Of a stretch of DNA of 64,000 nucleotides, positions 38,092 through 50,387 are shown one piece after another. The notes under the pieces were generated by a model that was not told the origin of the DNA, did no database searches, and saw only the letters and a list, made by a program, of their open reading frames with translations. Source of the DNA: Circinella minor (Eukaryota; Mucoromycota; Mucoromycetes; Mucorales; Lichtheimiaceae); contig JAEPRB010000173.1 in assembly GCA_016758965.1 (NCBI GenBank), positions 23,301 through 87,300 of the forward strand. Reading direction: 5' to 3'. The position numbers were made by a program, and so were the translations under genes. How positions within the stretch are numbered: position 1 is the first letter of the stretch; the number at the start of each line of letters is the position of its first letter.

Positions 38092-39329
38092 TTATTGAAC
38101 TACTGATCATGCTCCATATTATCATACTACTATAATACACACTTTTGTTGTGAATTCATTATTGATCTAATCTCTGGTTCATTCTTCGCTTTAACTTAAT
38201 AAAACTACAGATGTAACGGTTATTTTTTTTTTTCAATTTCGAACAGTTGATTTTATTACTTTTATTTATGATTTATACAATATATATAGAAATAATCGCA
38301 TCTATGAATTTGATAGTCTACTTATGAAGGCAGTTCTTCCGGGACTTCTCATTGAATAATACGCTTTTCATACCCAACCTTTTTTTTTTATCGTTATGCA
38401 AAAAGGCATTTGTACTTTCTTTTTCTTTTAGAATGGGGGCATGAAGCATAAAACATGAAGAGACAGTTAAACGGATTGTCAAAAGAAATATCCTTCTCCA
38501 TTATATTTTTTACTCTTTTAATTATTTTGCGCTAATCAGTTTTTTTTTTAGAAATGAAGGACATGCATTTATTTTTATGGCGTTTATCTACGTAACACAA
38601 CAGAAATTCTTCACAGTCAACTGTTATTCACAAAAATAAAAAAATAAAAAAAAACAAATATTATAGCAAAAGTTATTATTCGGATCGAAGGCGCAAAATT
38701 CGTCCTACTTGTTTTTTATTTAACACAATTATAACTTATATGTAATGAAGAATCTTTCCAAAAGAAGATCGAGAAATAACAGATCTATCATCTAATTTTA
38801 AGGTATAACGGGAGGTAACCAGGATATGATGGATAAAAAGGGAATTCTAAAACGGATGGAAGGATTATTAGACGACAAGAGGATGGAAAACAGTACGTAT
38901 ATAATAATAAAATAGGAAATGAAAAGAATAATAAAGGAACATATAAATTGGATCATAATCTGATCGTTCGATCAGTTGCGGGGAATTGAGGACAAGGAAG
39001 AAAAGAGAGAAATAAAGAATAGTAAGAATTACAAGAAGAGTGTAATTATGATCATAGAAAGAAAAGAATAAAAATATCATATGTGAAAAGAAGGTTTTCG
39101 GAGAGACGCGAGTTAAAAATTGACAGAAGGAAAGATAATGACAACAAGAAAAGTGTGGATAGAATAACGATAGGAGAATGCCAAAAATAAATAACTCGGA
39201 GAAAAGGAATGGAAGAAGTATTAATAAGGAGCTAGGGGATTGATTACGGAAAGGAGGGGATGATTTGTGGTGAACGTTCAACCATCAGAAGAACCAATCG
39301 TATCAAGAAAAAAGTAAAAAAGAAAATTC

Positions 39330-40468
39330 ATGTGGTTGAGGCCGGCATACCTCACACACTCCGTGTCAAGATCATGCATCAACTGTTTAAGTTTTAAGCG
39401 GAAAATTTGAGAAGTGATATCGGGACCGTCGGCCTGGCAAAAGAGCATTTTGGATTTCGAGCCAGCTTGGATTACAGGTACATGTGATAAATAAGTCAGG
39501 CTTTCCTAATCGACCAACTATGTTGATATAATTTGCTGCATGTGGCGAGGAGAGCCAGTAAAAGAAGAAGGTTAAGATGTATCGACGACCAACATTACGC
39601 ATATCACCATCACCCTAATAGAACAGCATCAGCAACATTACTATAGAGATCAGAACGTAATCGTGATTGGTTTAGGCGAATATATAGTAGGCGATTGGAT
39701 CCCATTTTTGCATACATAGTTACAATATATTGCTGAAAAAGTTTTCCAAAGAAGTGCAACTCATTTTCATCATTATTCCCCCGGAGTATAAAACAATACT
39801 TATACCATTGCATTACTGTAATCGTTTCGTTATTGGAACGGGACATAATAGTCCAACCTTCATCACCTAATTTCCACAGCTAATGTAATGCACAAAGAAA
39901 CCGTTTTAAGTGCAAATTTTTGTTGTATCACACCTTCGGGAAAAATCAATACGTAATGAAGTGTATCATAATGACGATGACCCTCGTTAGTGTGTTGAAA
40001 CGAATCGAATCTCGTTCTCATAACAATATCACGACTATTAACACTTTCGTCATTATTTTCTACAATAAGAATACCAATCTCTGATTCAGTAGGTCTATTG
40101 TATCTTAGTGCATCTGGAGTGTTTTCTGCTCTAATGATCATTTGCACTGATTCCGACTCTCTATTGCGAGTAATTTTCTGCCATTTGCTTCAATGATTGA
40201 ACAAAAGAGTTCACTTGGTGCATTATATTTTGAAATTGTTGCAGTGTCTCAGAGTTCAATACAGTACTTGCAATGGTTAAAGGATTTTGAAGTTCAGTAG
40301 TAGGATCATGAGCGTAAATTCGGGCGAATGCTGGTGTGGCTGTATTATAATTTGGAAATAGTGATCCTATGCGATGATAAACGTTCCCATGAATACGAAA
40401 AGTTATAAGCACCATTTCGAGAATTCGCCATAAATGTAGTATCTACTCTCGCTGGGATTACCTTTTGG
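39330..40468 (-). mobile_element. Degenerate Helitron replicase (Rep-side) fragment
   Basis: The minus strand encodes, in several shifted frames, the Helitron-like N-terminal replicase region. In order: NSRNGAY near 40430; FRIHGNVYHRIGSLFPNYNT (from about 40410); NTPDALRYNRPTESEIGI and YDTLHYVLIFPEG (40147-39930); ENELHFFGKLFQQYIVTMYA with RLRSDLYSNVADAVL (39780-39610); VGRRYILTFF then RLGKPDLFITCTCNPSW (39600-39430); and a shifted SQIFRLKLKQLMHDL to 39330. The YHRIGSL, QYIVxxYA, DLYSxxxDA and GKPDLFITxTCNPxW motifs are characteristic of Helitron_like_N. At least four frame breaks or stops and no helicase domain mean it is dead and truncated. The fragment ends near 40468, about 120 bases before the MRC1 start. 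Confidence 0.85.
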
Positions 40469-40590
40469 GCGCGCACAAGCGCGTCTTTTTTTTTTTTTTT
40501 TTTTTTTTTTCATTCGCGTCCAGCAATTATTTTTTTTTTTTTAAAACTTTCTCGCGATATCTTTAATTTTTTTTTTTTTTTACACATAAA
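40469..40590 (+). promoter_or_regulatory. CGCG-rich MRC1 promoter, MBF-like sites
   Basis: Just 122 bases separate the Helitron relic from the MRC1 ATG. They hold GCGCGC (40469-40474), GCGCGTC (40479-40485), CGCGT (40515-40519) and TCGCGA (40552-40557) between long T-runs. Two of these contain ACGCG on the minus strand, the core of the fungal G1/S MBF site. In budding yeast, S-phase checkpoint genes use such sites, so cell-cycle control is plausible. This is an inference from motif density. Confidence 0.5.
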
Positions 40591-43500
40591 ATGGATATAT
40601 CGCCTAATCGCTCTAATGCAGAATCCAATTCTCCAATAACAACAATAACAACCAATGATAATTTTAAACGTTTTGAAGCCATGAATTTATCCGATTCTGA
40701 TAATGATAGCGTCGATCAGCATAATACCCCTGAACCAACGAGTACAAACAACCATAATGATAAAACACCATTAAGAATAGGAAACTTATCTGATTCCGAT
40801 GACGATCTTGATTCTTCTTTTGGTGGTGGTTATGATAATCTTAATTTACCTGCTAGGTTAAAACGACTTATGCGTGATACAACATTGACAAAAGACGGTA
40901 TGGACGAAGACGATGACGATAGTGATGACGATGATTTGATTAAAGACAATGCATTGTTTCGTACACCAGCAGCTGTGAAAGCACCTGCTATTCAAGAAAT
41001 GTTAAAAACAGCGCCAGCACCAACGACTCCAACAGCATCAACCATGGCAACAAACAAGGAAAAGAAAACAATCAATTTTCTTGATCAACATAGTGATTAT
41101 AGTAGTAGTAGTGATGATGATCCAGTAACAAAGTCACCTAGTCGTCGACGACGACAACAATCACAACAAAAGAAAAAACGTATACCGAAAAAAACTACTG
41201 TTCCAGGACAACGTAAAAAAAAGACACCTAAATCTGGAGAAGAAGCTGATGATAATAATGAAAAAGGAGAAAAAGAAGATAAAAGTAGTAGTAGTAGTAG
41301 TGGTGGTGGTGATGGTGATAGTAGTAGTGATGATGAAGAAAGTTCTACATCAACAAGAAGACGTGATCGACCACCAAAACGTCAAATGTCCAAAAAAGCT
41401 GAATTGTTAATGCATCAAGAAAATCAACGGATTGCTCGTTCTGTTTCTGCTCGATTACAACCTCGTACAAAAAAATTAATGATTGGTGGTGCAGTAGAAA
41501 AGATTAAAGAACGAAGAGAAGCTAAATCTGAGGATGAGGAATCCAATAATATGGTACAATCTAGGTATGTATTTTGTTTTATGTTATAACGGATGAAAAA
41601 AAAATTAATATCATGTTTAGTACAATCAATCCATCCCAACAGCAACAACAACAACAACAATTAGATCGACGACAACAAGCAATGATGGCATTTTTAGAAG
41701 ATGATGATAGTGATATTGAAATTATTGGTGGTCCTTCTAAACGTGGATTTGAATTAGCATCTCCTGAACAAGCACGACATCCTTCACAATTTTGGAAATC
41801 ATCACCCAAACGAAAAACCACAATTACCCATAGTGATTTAAACAAACGATTACAAAGTATGATGATGGAAGATATGGCCAAGATGCGTAAAGAATATGAA
41901 GAAAAGGCTCGTGCTCGTGGCAATTATTTGACTCCCGAAGAACGTGCCAAAAAACATATGGAACGAGAAAAAGAAGCCAAGGCTATTGATCTTCAAGTAA
42001 AGGAACATTTTCTTAAAGGAAATCAAGGTCAAAAAGCAAGTAATCCTGATGACGTTACTGCTGAAGAGGAAGAAATTGGTCCTTTAGACTATTCTGGGGA
42101 TGAAGAAGAGTATGATGAAGAAGAAGAAGAAGAAGAATTAGATGGAGATGTTGATGACGAAGATGATAGCGATTCTCAAGATCAAGAAGAAGGCGATGAT
42201 GACAATGGGTTAAAAAATGATTTATTAGATGATACTAAAGAATCGGCACAAAATAATGATTCTGGTAAAGATGAAACAATGCTTGATCAGAGTGATACGG
42301 CTATGGGAACTAAAGCAGATAAAGAAATATCAAGTCTTGGTATAGAAGAACGTAAAAGAAAACGAAATAATGCAATTCTTTTGGATGATGATGACGATGA
42401 AGATGAAAATAATTTAGAAAGCGACGAAGAAAAAGATCGAGCAAAGAAATTAAAAGAAGGAGGTCTTTCATTAAGTGACTTTTTAAAAGATAATACTAAA
42501 AAAGATACCCTAACAACAACAAAAGTAAGCAAAAAAAAAAAATACTACTACTAACTGTTAACTGGACAAAACAAAATGGGATTAATATAATGTATATATA
42601 CAAACTAGGAACAACGTCAAGAACCATCTAAAAAAGGCAAAAATCATTATCTTGACGCTGAAGCCGATGAGTCTGAAGATGAATATTATGGTGCAGGTGG
42701 TGCTGATATGAGTGATGATGAACATTTGGATCAATTTGAAAAAGATGATATGTTGGTAGATAAAACGGATGAAAAAGTGGATGAAGCAGCATTACGTTCA
42801 GCTTTAAATAATCAATTAGCAGAATCAGATAAACATATGGTTGACCGACTTTTAAAAGATATTATGAGTGGTGATTTACGTCGACGTCGAGCAGCTAAAG
42901 AGATGGGTCTTATGTTGGATGATTTCGATATTTATGATGATAATGATAATGATCTTGTTGCAATTCGATTAGCATCGGCAGAGCGACGTCGTAAATTATT
43001 GGAAGAAACTGGAGATGGATTGGAATTACTAGGTAAGAAAAATAAAATAACAATTTTTTTTTTGTTATCTATTGTCATGTATTTTTGTACTTGAAAACAT
43101 TGATTAAGCTTAATATCATGTATTTATTTAGCCAAGAATCCAAAAACACGAGCATTTGCACAATCAGGCCAACCATTACCTGAATCAAATGATGCATACG
43201 GTCTAAGTGATGTCGAAGAAGAGGATACCGAACAAAAGAATAAACCTAAGGGCAAGGCCAACATAATTTTAGAAAGTGACGAAGAAGATGAAATTGAGAT
43301 ACCCGTTGATGAAGAGGTAAACAAAACAAAAAACTAGTAACAACAATGATAAACAGAAGAAATGTTTTAATATATTTTTATTTGTTCTATTAGGAAAATG
43401 ATGATAATGATGATGTAAATATTTTCGATCAATCAACAACAACGACAACATATAGCATGATTACGAGTCCTATGGTAGACGAATATGAAGAAAGAATTGA

Positions 43501-43846
43501 TATTATTGAACGTGTTCGAGATGATCCAACTGCTAGTCCAACTGCTCGTGCTCAAAGAAGAAATAGATTACGACATTTATTAAATAATGTCAATAGTAGT
43601 TTAGGATCATCATCAAATGAGCCTTCTGGACCACGCGGAGGTTTGACTTCAGTTAAACAAACAAAAGAAAGAAAGGTAACTAATCTCAAAAGGAGTATAT
43701 AAAAAGTTGAATATAAGATAATTAACTGTAAATGGTTATAATTTTTTTAGGTATCTAAAACAACGACTAAAAATATACAATTTGATGACATGAGTCCTGT
43801 TCAAAAACGACAACCAAGACTTCTTAGCATGTTGAGAAACAAATAA
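40591..43846 (+). CDS. MRC1: Mrc1/claspin replication checkpoint mediator
   Basis: Predicted replisome-associated adaptor that transmits replication-stress signals to the checkpoint kinase and stabilises forks. Six exons, 40591-41564, 41621-42524, 42609-43032, 43132-43316, 43394-43675 and 43751-43846, encode 954 aa in frame. The protein is highly charged, with repeated SDSD/DDDD acidic blocks. The segment from about residue 640 (DAEADESEDEYYGAGGADMS, then VDEAALRSALNNQLAESDKH, LLKDIMSGDLRRRRAAKEMG) matches the conserved Mrc1 C-terminal domain, including the ESEDEYxGxGGAD motif. An acidic SDIEIIGG at about residues 355-362 is a candidate SUMO-interaction motif. The two genes downstream are on the same strand. 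Without alignment the name rests mainly on the Mrc1 domain and overall composition. Confidence 0.84.
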
Positions 43847-44160
43847 CCTTTACTTTGTATATCTTGTTTTATTTTTATGTATATAAAGCATATTTCTTCT
43901 ATAGTTTATTATTTCTTGTTCTTTTTCTTTATATTTTGAAAATGAAATTTAAACATACCTATCATGAATATATGTAAAGAAGAATATGGAATGATTCACC
44001 TATTAGGTCAAAAAAAAAAAAAACGCCAACCCAAATTTTTGGGAACTTTCGGGCCTGAGTTTCTTCCTATCTATTTGTACGACTTTAATAATAATAAAAG
44101 TGCACATGCTTGAAAGTTGATCTCTCTTTTTTTCTTCTCTATATATTACTACAAAAAAAA
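43847..44160. other. MRC1-BET1 intergenic region
   Basis: Short AT-rich spacer holding the MRC1 3' UTR and the BET1 promoter. It contains a pyrimidine tract and an A-run immediately before the BET1 ATG. Nothing else is seen. Confidence 0.5.
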
Positions 44161-44502
44161 ATGTGGTATGGGAGATGAGTTTATAGGAAAGAGTAAAAAA
44201 AATATATATATATTTTATATTCTTTATCTTTTTTTTTTTTTTAGTTCATTTTACTTATTATTTATAACATTAATACAGGTCTAATCGTGGCGAATCGAGT
44301 CAATCAAAATCCGATAATAATAATAATAATAATGGTTATGTTTTTGAACAACAAAATGACGTTCGAATGAATGAACTTGGTAACAAATTATCCGCATTAA
44401 AAAACGTAAGACTGATTTCAACAAAACAAAAGGGAAAGATATAAGGAAGGTGTGATTTTCTTCATCCATGAGAAATTTGGTTCATCAGTGCTCTTTTTTT
44501 TA

Positions 44503-44544
<42 letters not shown>

Positions 44545-44916
44545 TCACTATTGATATGCATAATGATGTGAATGATCAAGAAAGACTTTTGGATGAATCA
44601 GTAAGTTTTTGTCGTTTTTTTTTTTTTGGTGGTTTATAAAAAAGGATATTATAATGAAACTTAAACTTTATTTATTTATTTTTATCAATAGAATAATGCA
44701 TTTGGTGGACTAGGACAAACACTTAAACAATCTTATGGTCGGATGAATCGAATGGTATCTAAACGTCATCAACGACAATTATGTTACTATGTAGCTGTTG
44801 CTGTAGCATTATTCTTTATAATTTATTGGGGTTCAGGAATATTGGGACGGATATCATGGTCATCATCATCACCAGATAATGGAGAGACAGGAGGATCAGT
44901 AGAACCAGATATATAA
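44161..44916 (+). CDS. BET1: Bet1-type Qc-SNARE
   Basis: ER-to-Golgi SNARE. Inferred exons are 44161-44165, 44279-44405, 44544-44600 and 44692-44916, giving 137 aa. The SNARE motif (about residues 35-87) reads MNELGNKLSALKN, ITIDMHNDVNDQERLLDES and GLGQTLKQSYGRMNRMV, with Q56 at the zero layer. One transmembrane helix follows (about 93-114, LCYYVAVAVALFFIIYW), closely resembling the animal BET1 LCYMM...FFIIYW segment. Unlike Bet1 proteins known to me, which end soon after the helix, there is a luminal tail of about 23 residues rich in Ser and Gly. Exon 2 starts with G then TCT AAT. The upstream ATG could be spliced as ATGTG/GTATGG (a 5-nt coding first exon) or as AT/GTGGTA; both keep the frame. 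Confidence 0.83.
44507..44542 (+). repeat. (TA)18 microsatellite abutting a splice acceptor
   Basis: A TA dinucleotide run of 36 bases runs directly into the AG (44542-44543) of BET1 intron 2, replacing the usual polypyrimidine tract. Confidence 0.85.
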
Positions 44917-45746
44917 TAACAATAATAATAATTAGAGGCTGAATATTTTACACGTTAATGATAGTAATAATGATAACGATAGGTTGTGGCTATATACTTT
45001 TTAAACTATTTTACTTGTATCAAAATTATATATAGAAAGTAGAATTGGAAAATGAATTAAGAAAGGAATGGATGTTTACATACTACGTAACTTATAAGCT
45101 TGCTGTAAATACAAGAACCTTTCTCTCTTTCATCTTGATTTATGGCTAAAAAAAAAGGTTAAAAAAGGAATGAATTGTTTTTTTTTTTTTTTTTTGTAAG
45201 AGGAAGAAAGATCAAGTATAATCTGTAGATAATAAGGAGAGTAGAAAGGGGTGGGTAAGAAAGTTTGAAAACTAAAAGCACAGACATGTGCATTTTTTTT
45301 TTATGCTTTAAGATTATTGTTCTATCTTTACTATATATATACATATAGCACCATAATAATTACAATACCAATTCTATTATATTACATTAACAAGAAAATC
45401 TTATTGACAACTCTTCTCCTTAATATTTTCAACATATGTTTGAATACTGCATTAATAAATTTAATTTGACCACTAGAAAAAAAAATCATGATTTTAAAAC
45501 CATAACATATGATTTCTTTTTTCAAAGAGAAAAGTAAACTTCACTCGATAGTCCATTAAAAGTAATAATTCGTCATAATTGAACTATCCTATATATCAAT
45601 CAATCCAAAATATCTGAAAACTGCTTTGAATTCAGGCTAGTTCTTACTTGTAAGCAAAAGTAGAGTTCTAATCGTGAGGGTATACATGACAACGTATATC
45701 TTCATAGCAACTGACCTTCTTGACTATTCTTTCTCATTAATATTTA

Positions 45747-46480
45747 CCTCAGGTCCCTCAGGTACCTCAGGTACCTCAGGATGTAATTCAAGACCAGCAG
45801 TGAAGATTTTCTTTTTTTGGCAAATTGTGTATCCAATATCAATTCATCATCGTTTTAATATTTATATATAAAAACATGGTTTTTCTTGTTTATTACGATT
45901 ACTATTAATAGTAGTAAGGAATTCTATTGATGTATGCTTCTTGAATGACGGTTACGAGATGGTTGTGAGGGTTGAGGGAGAAAAAATTAAACGTTTTTAA
46001 CTACCTCAGGTCCCTCAGGTCCCTCAGGTACCTCAGGCACCTCAGGATGTAATTCAAGACCAGCAGTGAGTATTTTCTTTTTTTGGCAAATTGTGTATCC
46101 AAAATCGATTCATCATCGTTTTAATATTTATATATAAATACATGGTTTTTCTTGTTTATTACGATTACTATTAATATTAGTAAAGAATTCTATTGATGTA
46201 TGCTTCTTGAATGACAATTACGAGGTGGTTAGAAGGGTAAGAGAGGAAAAATTAAACGTTTTTAACTACCTCAGGTCCCTCAGGTCCCTCAGGTACCTCA
46301 GGCACCTCAGGATGTAATTCAAGACCAGCAGTGAGGATTTTCTTTTTTTGGCGAATTGTGTATCCAATATCAATTCACCATCGTTTTAACTGTTATATAT
46401 TTATTATTATTATCTAATAGTAGTAAAGAAAATTCTATTGATTCATTCTTCTTGAACGGCGGTTGCGGGGTTGGCGATGA
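45747..46480 (+). repeat. Nested minisatellite: 265-bp unit headed by 9-bp CCTCAGGTM repeats
   Basis: Three tandem copies of a unit start at about 45747, 46004 and 46269. Each begins with a run of the 9-mer CCTCAGGTA/C: four copies in unit 1 and five in units 2 and 3. Each run is followed by ATGTAATTCAAGACCAGCAG and about 200 bp of shared AT-rich sequence. The common anchor ATGTAATTC lies at 45781, 46047 and 46312, a period of 265-266 bp. The third copy diverges and carries a deletion after about 46390. On the minus strand the 9-mers read as PEV/PEG repeats and on the plus strand as SGP/SGT. No intact gene could be built around them. Confidence 0.85.
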
Positions 46481-48236
46481 AGATGAGAAAGCAAAACCTA
46501 ATACTTTCTTTCGCTCTCGTTACTCGTTGAGATGGGATCGAGAAGTGAAATGAGGGAAAAAAAAAATAGAAAAAATGGATTACGTATGGTTGTGGTTAAG
46601 AAAGCAGTTGTTGGTATGGTTTTGATGTTGACGATGTCTAAGGTGGGGCGGGAAATACCTCAGCTCTATTATATTTTTATGTTAGTTCATCTTAATTTAG
46701 GGTTATATGTGTTATTGTTGTTTTCCAGTGATGGTTTTTGTCTGCCTTTTTTTTTATATATCATTAATAATAGAATTAATAGTTGTAAAACGACGTTATT
46801 AATAGAAACATTTAAATGTATAAAAACTTACCCTTTAGTGAAACTGTAAACAGAATGGATAAGTGGTATTTGGGTTTTCAATGTTTTTCACATTGGTTAA
46901 TTGACTTATTTGACACGTAGTCTTCATTGTTGTTGGAACAAAGAATCTTGGAAGTTACAAAGATTATTTTTTTTTGGGGGGGGGAGGGGGTTATCTCATG
47001 CATCTTCCAAACCTTCCTTGTGAGTTCTTCATTCTTTTGTATAGGAAAGCCTTATACAACATGTAGAATCCAAATTGTTTTTCAAGATTCCTATTTTCTC
47101 ACATAAAAGAAACACGGAGATATTATTTTTAATGATTGTCTTTTTTTTTCTTTTTTTGATATTGTAAAAATTTTGGTTTGGTAATAATGTTACGTTTGTA
47201 TCATCATCAAACTGTCTTATAGCACAAGAAAGTGGATAGATACGTTACGTGGTACCATTTTCATTTCCTTTTCTGCTTTACAATTTCAGTATCTCTATTT
47301 GTTGATGTTGTTGTTTCAAGGAAATAGATCACTTGAGGCTGAAACTGTGAAGGTTCTGTTCTGAGGTTGAGATTGAGGCTGAGGGCTATTGTTCCTGCTG
47401 TACGTACGTAGACATGGGGGCTGAGATGACAAAATACGTAGTGGTCATGACAACTTTTTTTTTTTTTTCATGAATAAATATTATTTTATTTATAAAATAA
47501 TAATGATTTTTTGTGATTTTAGTTATAGTATGTATAGATGAAACATAACAAAATATTCTAATCTTATAAAGTTTTTTTTTTTCATACAATTGAAAAAAAA
47601 AAAATTGATTCTAATTTTTATAATAATAACAATATAAATAAAATCGAAAAAATAGGGTCATAGTATATTACAAACAAGTCTACTTACTACTACTAGATAC
47701 ACAATTTTTTGGGTTACACTTTGTGACAGATAGTACCGTTAACGATTATAGAAATTCGCTCATTTCAATGTTTATGGATAAAAAAAGACGGCTTGGCAAT
47801 TTTTAATATTACTGTTATTTACCAACCCGCTACACTCCTCCTCCTCCCCCCCCAAAGATATCATCTACTAAATACCCTTTATATAAATATAAACTAATAT
47901 TACTTTATTGTTTAAGTTTCATATTGACAATTTAATTACTTTGATTCATTTATAAATAATTATTATTATTTTTTAAATAAGTTAGCTTTATCATTAGATA
48001 TATTAATGAAAAGAAATAAAACCTTTTTTTTTTCTGTCTTTTATTTGATTGGAAATGTTTTCTATTGATTGTTGTACAAAAAAAAAATTAAGCTTTTTTC
48101 ATCCATGTCATCATATCATATGTTAAAGTGTGGCTAATGGGGTGACACTAAAAAATTTATAACATAATCTCAGCTCTCTCTCTTATAAATCACTTCTAAT
48201 ATAAGTCTAACTCAATATTTAAAGAGATCCGCTAAA

Positions 48237-48271
<35 letters not shown>

Positions 48272-50306
48272 ATATAATCTTTTATATTAAAAAAAGTTTT
48301 AAATCAAAAGATCTTCTTATCCGTTTTGACGAAATTTATATTCTAATAGTAGTAATCGTATTTCGATGATGAATATTTAGTACGTAGTTGTTTATACTAA
48401 TATCATATTTAAAAAAAAAAAAACTTTTGATATTTTAAGATTGAAGTATAAATGGGTTCGACTTGAAAACATAATTAAAATAGTGTAGGAGAAAAGTTGA
48501 AATGGGAATATAAGAGCTTTTTTAAGAATTCCCTCCCCGTTCCTCTCCTCCCCCCACGACGTCTTTTAGCAGCTACAACAGACTGTCTAATTAAATTTGT
48601 TTTTCATCATTTTACTTTGCTTACTGTTTCTTGTTTTATAATCATATTTGTTTTTTTGTTTTGGCTCTCAGGGATGTGAATTCACCCTGCAGCCAAACGA
48701 AAAAAAAAAAAAAAGACGATCCTTTTCTTTTACACTAAAATAAATAAATAACCATCTATAAGTGAAAAAGGTTTACTAAAGGAGAATGATAGTTTGTAAA
48801 AAGAAAAGAGATACTTTCACTCCTGTTTGATGGGGAATCAAGAGGAGAAAAAGGTAAACACGCTAATTAACTACTACGTACGTATTTGATATTTTAGTTA
48901 TCTAGTAAAGAGTTAAACTATTTAGACGTGAGTATTTATCTTTTTATTTCAAGATAAAAAAAAAAGGAGGGGGGGGGGAGAGAGAGAAAACACGAGTATA
49001 GAATCTAATTTACTACGCACAGAGAATTTTTTTGTTCGGCATATCACCCCCCCCCCTTCTTTTCTTTTTTTTCTCGAAAAAAAAAAGAGGTAATTAGGAG
49101 TTATTTGTAATTCTATTCTACTTCATCTATTTATCTAAAAAAAAAAAGTATGAACATTCAATTATTATAAATTGATTCAACAAAAGAAAAACTATTATAA
49201 TAATAAGAAATTTACCTACAATCAATAAGATAAAATATGTCATAAAAAAAAAAAAAAGTAACTAATTTAATGAAAATTTTCGTCATATAAAAAAAAAAGT
49301 GTACTAAATTAATTGACTAACAACTTTATTGGTCTTTTCATAATAAATAACGTGGGTTTAAATGTAATGAGTATTATATTAAAAAAACACACACACACAC
49401 ACACATACACAATAACAACAACAATAAACTATAGAGTAACAACAATAAAAAAGGGTTATTTATTATATTTTGAATAATTGAAAGGAGTGAGTAATAAGTC
49501 ATTCTTATTAGAGATAGTAAGAAATTGTGATGATAGAAATATTATCATTATTACATTATATAGCACTTTCTATCTATTTATTTTACTCTGTTAAACAATT
49601 ATATTAGACAATAAATAACTAAAGAAAAGAAAAATTCTAATTCATTAAGTGATAAATTTGAACCAAGAAATTTGTGGGGGGGGCGGAGGACTTATTTCTG
49701 AGAAACACTAAAGGAAAGAGAGGAAATAAAAGGGAGAGGCTTGGGGGGGGGGGGAGAGAGAGAGAGAAAGAAAGAAGGAAGGAATATCAATGTTTTCTTT
49801 TCAAGAACACACACAAAAAAAAAAAAGGCGGTTCTTGTATGACGAAAAGGGATAAAGTTGTACAATCTGTTTTTTTTTTTTGATTACAGACTTGGTTTTT
49901 TTTTTTTTAAGGTTGTTTTGGTGTATACTTCCATGTAAATCTTTTTATTCTTTTTACTAGTTAGTTAGTTAGTTATACCATTTATTATTAGTAAAAATGC
50001 CCAAACAATCATTTAAAACTACAGTTTAGTATATAATCAATAATGATTATTTATTATACAATACTTATAAGAAAAAAAGTACTAATATAAAGGGACTTTT
50101 AAAAGTAAATAATTCATTATTATTATAATAATATGCAAAGATATGTATCTTGACGAGGTACAACAGGAGAGTTCTAACAAGCTTTTATTTGGGGGGGGAG
50201 AGAGAGAGAGAGAAGTAGGGGAAAAAGATGTTAGGTCATAAAATGGATGAGAAAAAAAAAAAGCGGAGAACAACTTGAAATCCATTTAAAAGGCGAAGTT
50301 CGCTTG

Positions 50307-50335
50307 TTTTTTTTTTTTTTTTTTTTTTTTTATAA

Positions 50336-50387
<52 letters not shown>
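50307..50387 (+). repeat. Very long poly-T tracts
   Basis: A run of 25 T at 50307-50331 is followed, after six mixed bases, by 50 uninterrupted T at 50338-50387, with further T-runs to 50408. They lie about 440 bases upstream of the Bni4-type ATG. Exact lengths are likely to be unreliable. Confidence 0.85.

Larger units (their letters stand above)
33373..39329. other. Six-kilobase gene-poor region with coding relics
   Basis: The region between UAP1 and the Helitron fragment has no intact recognised gene. It contains the unassigned frames listed separately (35573-35830, 36110-36460 and 37822-38091), three copies of CGTGCCAT at 33954-34030, a 10-bp tandem repeat near 35951-35995 and a run of about 32 T at 37750-37781. 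Around 38770-39290 one strand is strongly purine-rich. Together with the adjacent Helitron relic this looks like an accessory, transposon-graveyard segment, which is an inference. Confidence 0.45.

Noticed and set aside
38868..39281. Minus-strand frame of 137 codons rich in Phe, Leu and Ser
   Set aside because: It arises from a purine-rich strand, has no recognisable domain and no start or splice support, and does not match the adjacent Helitron.
40460..40490. GCGCGC...GCGCGT considered as the terminal hairpin of the Helitron
   Set aside because: The fragment is coded on the minus strand, so this is its 5' side, where a hairpin is not expected, and no CTRR end is present.
46532..46849. Plus-strand frame of 105 codons after the minisatellite
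   Set aside because: It has no motif, its second half is T-run driven, and no splice or start context is convincing.
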